NCBI RefSeq assembly: GCF_032340315.1
Contig: NZ_CP135436.1
Span: 1,323,501-1,387,500, forward strand
DNA from: Streptococcus sp. DTU_2020_1001019_1_SI_AUS_MUR_006
Lineage (GTDB): Bacteria; Bacillota; Bacilli; Lactobacillales; Streptococcaceae
DNA length: 64,000 nt
Direction of reading: 5' to 3'
Both the position numbers and the translations under genes were made by a program. Numbering within the stretch: the stretch's first letter is position 1; each line of letters begins with the position of its first letter. Below the pieces are notes generated by a model. The model was not told the origin of the DNA. It did not search any database and was given only the letters and a program-made list of their open reading frames with translations. Positions 60,699 through 64,000 of the stretch are shown here, piece by piece.

Positions 60699-60937
60699 CG
60701 ATAGGGACTATGAAATAGTTTCCTCTCGTTACGGAAATCGCTATGTCGAATTTCCTAATCGCCTTGTTAATATTCGTCGGTAAAAAGATATCGTTTTTAC
60801 CTCCTCATGTCACAATTCGATTAATAATAGGGACTATGAAATAGTTTCCTCTCGTTACGGAAATCGCTATGTCGAATTTCCTAATCGCCTTATTAATTCG
60901 TCGGTAAAAAGATATCGTTTTTACCTCCTCATGTCAC
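60687..60937 (+). repeat. 126-bp tandem direct repeat in the lacE-lacG gap
   Basis: Two near-identical copies start at 60687 and 60813; the second is about three bases shorter with a few substitutions. Each begins CAATTCGATTAA, which in copy 1 is the end of lacE. Each contains three hairpins: ACTAT/ATAGT, GGAAAT/ATTTCC and the perfect GGTAAAAA/TTTTTACC around GATATCG. This occupies most of the 339-bp gap before lacG. Confidence 0.85.
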
Positions 60938-60958
60938 TATTTGGTGACTTGGTACAAG

Positions 60959-61006
60959 AAGTGAGATGGAGATGGATGGCTCACTAACTCCTCTCCCCTC
61001 ACTTTT
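60959..61006 (+). terminator. Terminator-like hairpin before lacG
   Basis: AAGTGAG with nearby GGAG pairs with CTCC and CTCACTT, followed by TTT. It may attenuate transcription into lacG or protect the upstream mRNA end. Confidence 0.5.
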
Positions 61007-61013
61007 CATTTAA

Positions 61014-62444
<1,431 letters not shown>

Positions 62445-62486
62445 TACAACTAGTTATTAGGTATAGAATTTAAGCGAGGAAAGTTT

Positions 62487-62741
62487 ATGCTAAAAGATTT
62501 TATCAAATCAATCTATGAAAAAGTTTATATTATTAACTTTGAACATTGCTCTCATGTACCATCCTTGACCAAGGAGCAACTTGCAAGTCTTGGAAAATGG
62601 TATGTCTCGACGGGTAAGGAGTGGATTTGTCATTCAGACTATGAATTTGAAGAATTTCAAAAGCTATTTTTAAATTTTGTCAACGCAGAAGATAAGGATA
62701 ACATTTCCTTTGTTTCGGATTTTATGCCATTTCAACACTAA
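62487..62741 (+). CDS. Uncharacterised 84-residue protein at the end of the lac operon
   Basis: A soluble protein rich in aromatic and acidic residues (EKVYIINFEHCSHV, FEEFQKLFLNFV, DFMPFQH). No membrane segment, signal or known motif; I do not recognise the family. SD GCGAGGAAAG at about 62474. It lies 42 bp after lacG with a terminator after it and none before, so it is the last gene of the lac transcript. Confidence 0.65.
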   Translation: MLKDFIKSIYEKVYIINFEHCSHVPSLTKEQLASLGKWYVSTGKEWICHSDYEFEEFQKLFLNFVNAEDKDNISFVSDFMPFQH

Positions 62742-62749
62742 AATATTAT

Positions 62750-62791
62750 AAAGAGGAATCTATCTCATACTAGGGGATATTCCTCTTTTTT
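62750..62791 (+). terminator. Terminator of the lac transcript
   Basis: AAAGAGGAAT pairs with ATTCCTCTTT, extended by a T-run. Confidence 0.85.
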
Positions 62792-62823
62792 ATCTAGATT
62801 TTACCTGAAAGACAAAAAAATTC

Positions 62824-62852
62824 TTGACAGATTTATGTTATAGGAGTAAACT
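62824..62852 (+). promoter_or_regulatory. pht promoter
   Basis: TTGACA, a 17-bp spacer and TAAACT. The AdcR-type boxes start two bases after the -10. Confidence 0.8.
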
Positions 62853-62853
62853 A

Positions 62854-62877
62854 TTAACTAGTTAAATAACTGGTTAA
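62854..62877. promoter_or_regulatory. Two adjacent AdcR zinc boxes
   Basis: TTAACTAGTTAA (62854-62865) matches the AdcR consensus TTAACYRGTTAA exactly. ATAACTGGTTAA (62866-62877) differs at one base. They lie directly on the transcription start region, so zinc-loaded AdcR would repress. Confidence 0.85.
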
Positions 62878-62890
62878 GTACATAAAAAGG

Positions 62891-62960
62891 TAACTCACTC
62901 GCTCAAATCTTGTTTGATAAATAGAAAATAGAAGGAGGAGTTTTAAAAGTGAGTTATTTT
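62891..62960 (+). promoter_or_regulatory. Leader hairpin and six-codon minigene before pht
   Basis: TAACTCACT (62891) pairs with AGTGAGTTA (62948), followed by TTTT. A strong SD, AAGGAGGAG (62932-62940), precedes a GTG at 62949 that opens a six-codon ORF (GTG AGT TAT TTT TCT AAA, then TAG at 62967). Translation of it would compete with the hairpin. Confidence 0.4.
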
Positions 62961-62973
62961 TCTAAATAGATAT

Positions 62974-62985
62974 TTAACCGGTTAA
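62974..62985. promoter_or_regulatory. Third AdcR zinc box
   Basis: TTAACCGGTTAA, an exact match to the AdcR consensus, 66 bp upstream of the pht ATG and well downstream of the promoter. Confidence 0.75.
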
Positions 62986-63051
62986 GGAAGTCTTTTAGGA
63001 AAAAGTGTAGTTCTTCTTTAACGAATAAATGAAATAGGAAGTGTGTTTAGA

Positions 63052-64000
63052 TGAAAATCAATAAAAAATATGTTCTTGGTTCCGTAGCTCTTTTAGCCTT
63101 AAGCCTTTCAAGTTATGAATTGGGGCGTTACCAAGCGGTACAGACTAGCAAAGAGTCTAATCGTGTGTCTTATATAGAAGGGAATCAGGCTAGTGCTAAG
63201 ACTGAAAATCTGACACCAGATGAGGTTAGTCAGCGAGAGGGGATTAATGCTGAACAAATTGTTGTTAAAATTACCGATCAAGGCTACGTAACTTCACATG
63301 GAGACCATTATCATTACTTTAATGGCAAGGTTCCTTATGATGCTATCATTAGTGAAGAACTTCTGATGAAAGATCCGAATTATCAGTTGAAGGATTCAGA
63401 CATTGTCAACGAAGTCAAGGGTGGTTATGTCATTAAGGTTGATGGTCGCTATTATGTATACCTCAAAGATGCATCCCATGCAGAAAATATTCGTAGTAAG
63501 GATGAGATCAATCGTCAGAAGCAAGAACACGGACATGGTAGTGGAACAAAAGTTAGCAATGAAGTCACTCTAGCAAGGGCTCAGGGACGTTATACGACGG
63601 ATGATGGCTATGTTTTTAATGCAAGTGATATTATTGAGGATACTGGCGATGCTTACATCGTTCCACATGGCAATCACTTCCATTATATTCCTAAGAGTGA
63701 CTTGTCTGCCAGTGAATTAGCTGCGGCCCAAGCCTTCCTATCTGGTAAAGGTGGCCAAACAAGCTCAGTTGGGTATCGTCCGTCAACAAATTCTTCTAGC
63801 AGCTCATCAGAGGCATCGAATAGTAGTTCATATGGACAAACAAATCATAGTAATGTTGAGACAAATATTAGAAGATGGGCTCCAACTGTTAGCCCACAAG
63901 TGGATAATAGTTATCAAGCAAGTCCAAGTGAAGACGTATCTAGTCTTTTGAAACAACTTTATGCCTTGCCACTCAGCCAACGACATGTGGAATCAGATGG
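63052..64000 (+). CDS. Histidine triad protein (Pht family), 3' end beyond window
   Basis: Surface zinc-scavenging protein; the first 316 codons are present and the frame is open to the window end. A signal-like segment (about 7-24) is followed by the family motif TPDEVSQREGINAEQIVVKITDQGYVTSHG in pieces, and two histidine triads, HGDHYH (83-88) and HGNHFH (206-211). A Ser/Asn-rich stretch (about 235-260) follows. The position where I recall Cys in pneumococcal Pht signal peptides (LSVC) reads LSLS. SD AGGAAG at about 63037. AdcR boxes upstream fit zinc control. Confidence 0.92.

Noticed and set aside
60687..60937. Possibility that the repeats are a CRISPR array
   Set aside because: Only two adjacent 126-bp copies with no spacers and no cas genes nearby.

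Overview
The window looks like a chromosomal segment of a mitis-group Streptococcus (S. mitis / S. oralis / S. infantis type, close to S. pneumoniae). This rests on low G+C, short Firmicute intergenic gaps, a BOX repeat, a competence cin-box in front of dprA, a histidine-triad (Pht) gene under AdcR-type zinc boxes, and near-identity of many proteins to pneumococcal ones as I remember them. No rRNA, tRNA, CRISPR array or prophage was seen. Species assignment is inference.

Layout. 0.1-1.4 kb: ccdA-etrx2 redox pair. 1.4-5.9 kb: ldh (minus strand), then gyrA-srtA. 6-8 kb: asd and dapA (lysine/diaminopimelate). 8.1-11.2 kb: dprA and topA. 11.3-13.3 kb: a BOX element, a DUF454 protein, cutC and an MmcQ-type protein. 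13.3-18.5 kb: leuA-leuB-(DUF1294)-leuC-leuD behind a CodY-like box, a 17-residue Leu leader peptide and an attenuator. 18.5-22.8 kb: a Sua5/YrdC-type protein and a two-gene McrBC type IV restriction module. 22.8-25.9 kb: guaC, then xpt-pbuX behind a guanine riboswitch. 26-28.9 kb: ligA and a diacylglycerol-kinase-type lipid kinase. 29-37.3 kb: pulA and the glycogen operon glgBCDA, preceded by a CodY-like box and a cre. 37.3-41 kb: a SerB-type phosphatase, glycerate kinase, a DUF1694 protein (minus) and eno. 41.2-49.2 kb: xseA-xseB-ispA-tlyA-argR-recN-phosphatase, then lepA. 49.2-50.8 kb: a decayed zone with an inverted-repeat element, an IS200-type remnant, a short SMR-like membrane protein and a pseudogene. 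50.9-62.8 kb: a galactose/lactose locus (gatABC-like PTS, lacX, lacABCD, lacTFEG, one orphan gene). 62.8 kb to the end: a truncated pht gene.

How it fits together. The gat PTS would bring in galactose as galactose-6-phosphate. LacEF would bring in lactose-6-phosphate, which LacG splits. LacAB, LacC and LacD then carry galactose-6-phosphate through the tagatose pathway to triose phosphates, with eno and ldh downstream in glycolysis. cre-like sites at gat, lacT and glg, a perfect operator-like inverted repeat bracketing the lacA promoter, and a LacT antitermination site give layered sugar control. CodY-like boxes at asd, leu and glg suggest nutritional control of amino-acid synthesis and glycogen storage. 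lacR is not in the window.

Most unusual points: an McrB gene with a well-placed internal ribosome site that could make a short McrB, with a 16-bp perfect palindrome at its promoter; a 126-bp tandem repeat between lacE and lacG; a ribosome-site-led 38-codon ORF lying across the eno promoter; an unexplained structured leader before guaC; three AdcR-type boxes and a six-codon minigene before pht, whose signal peptide has Ser where I remember Cys in pneumococcal homologues; and an ArgR with an altered arginine-binding loop.
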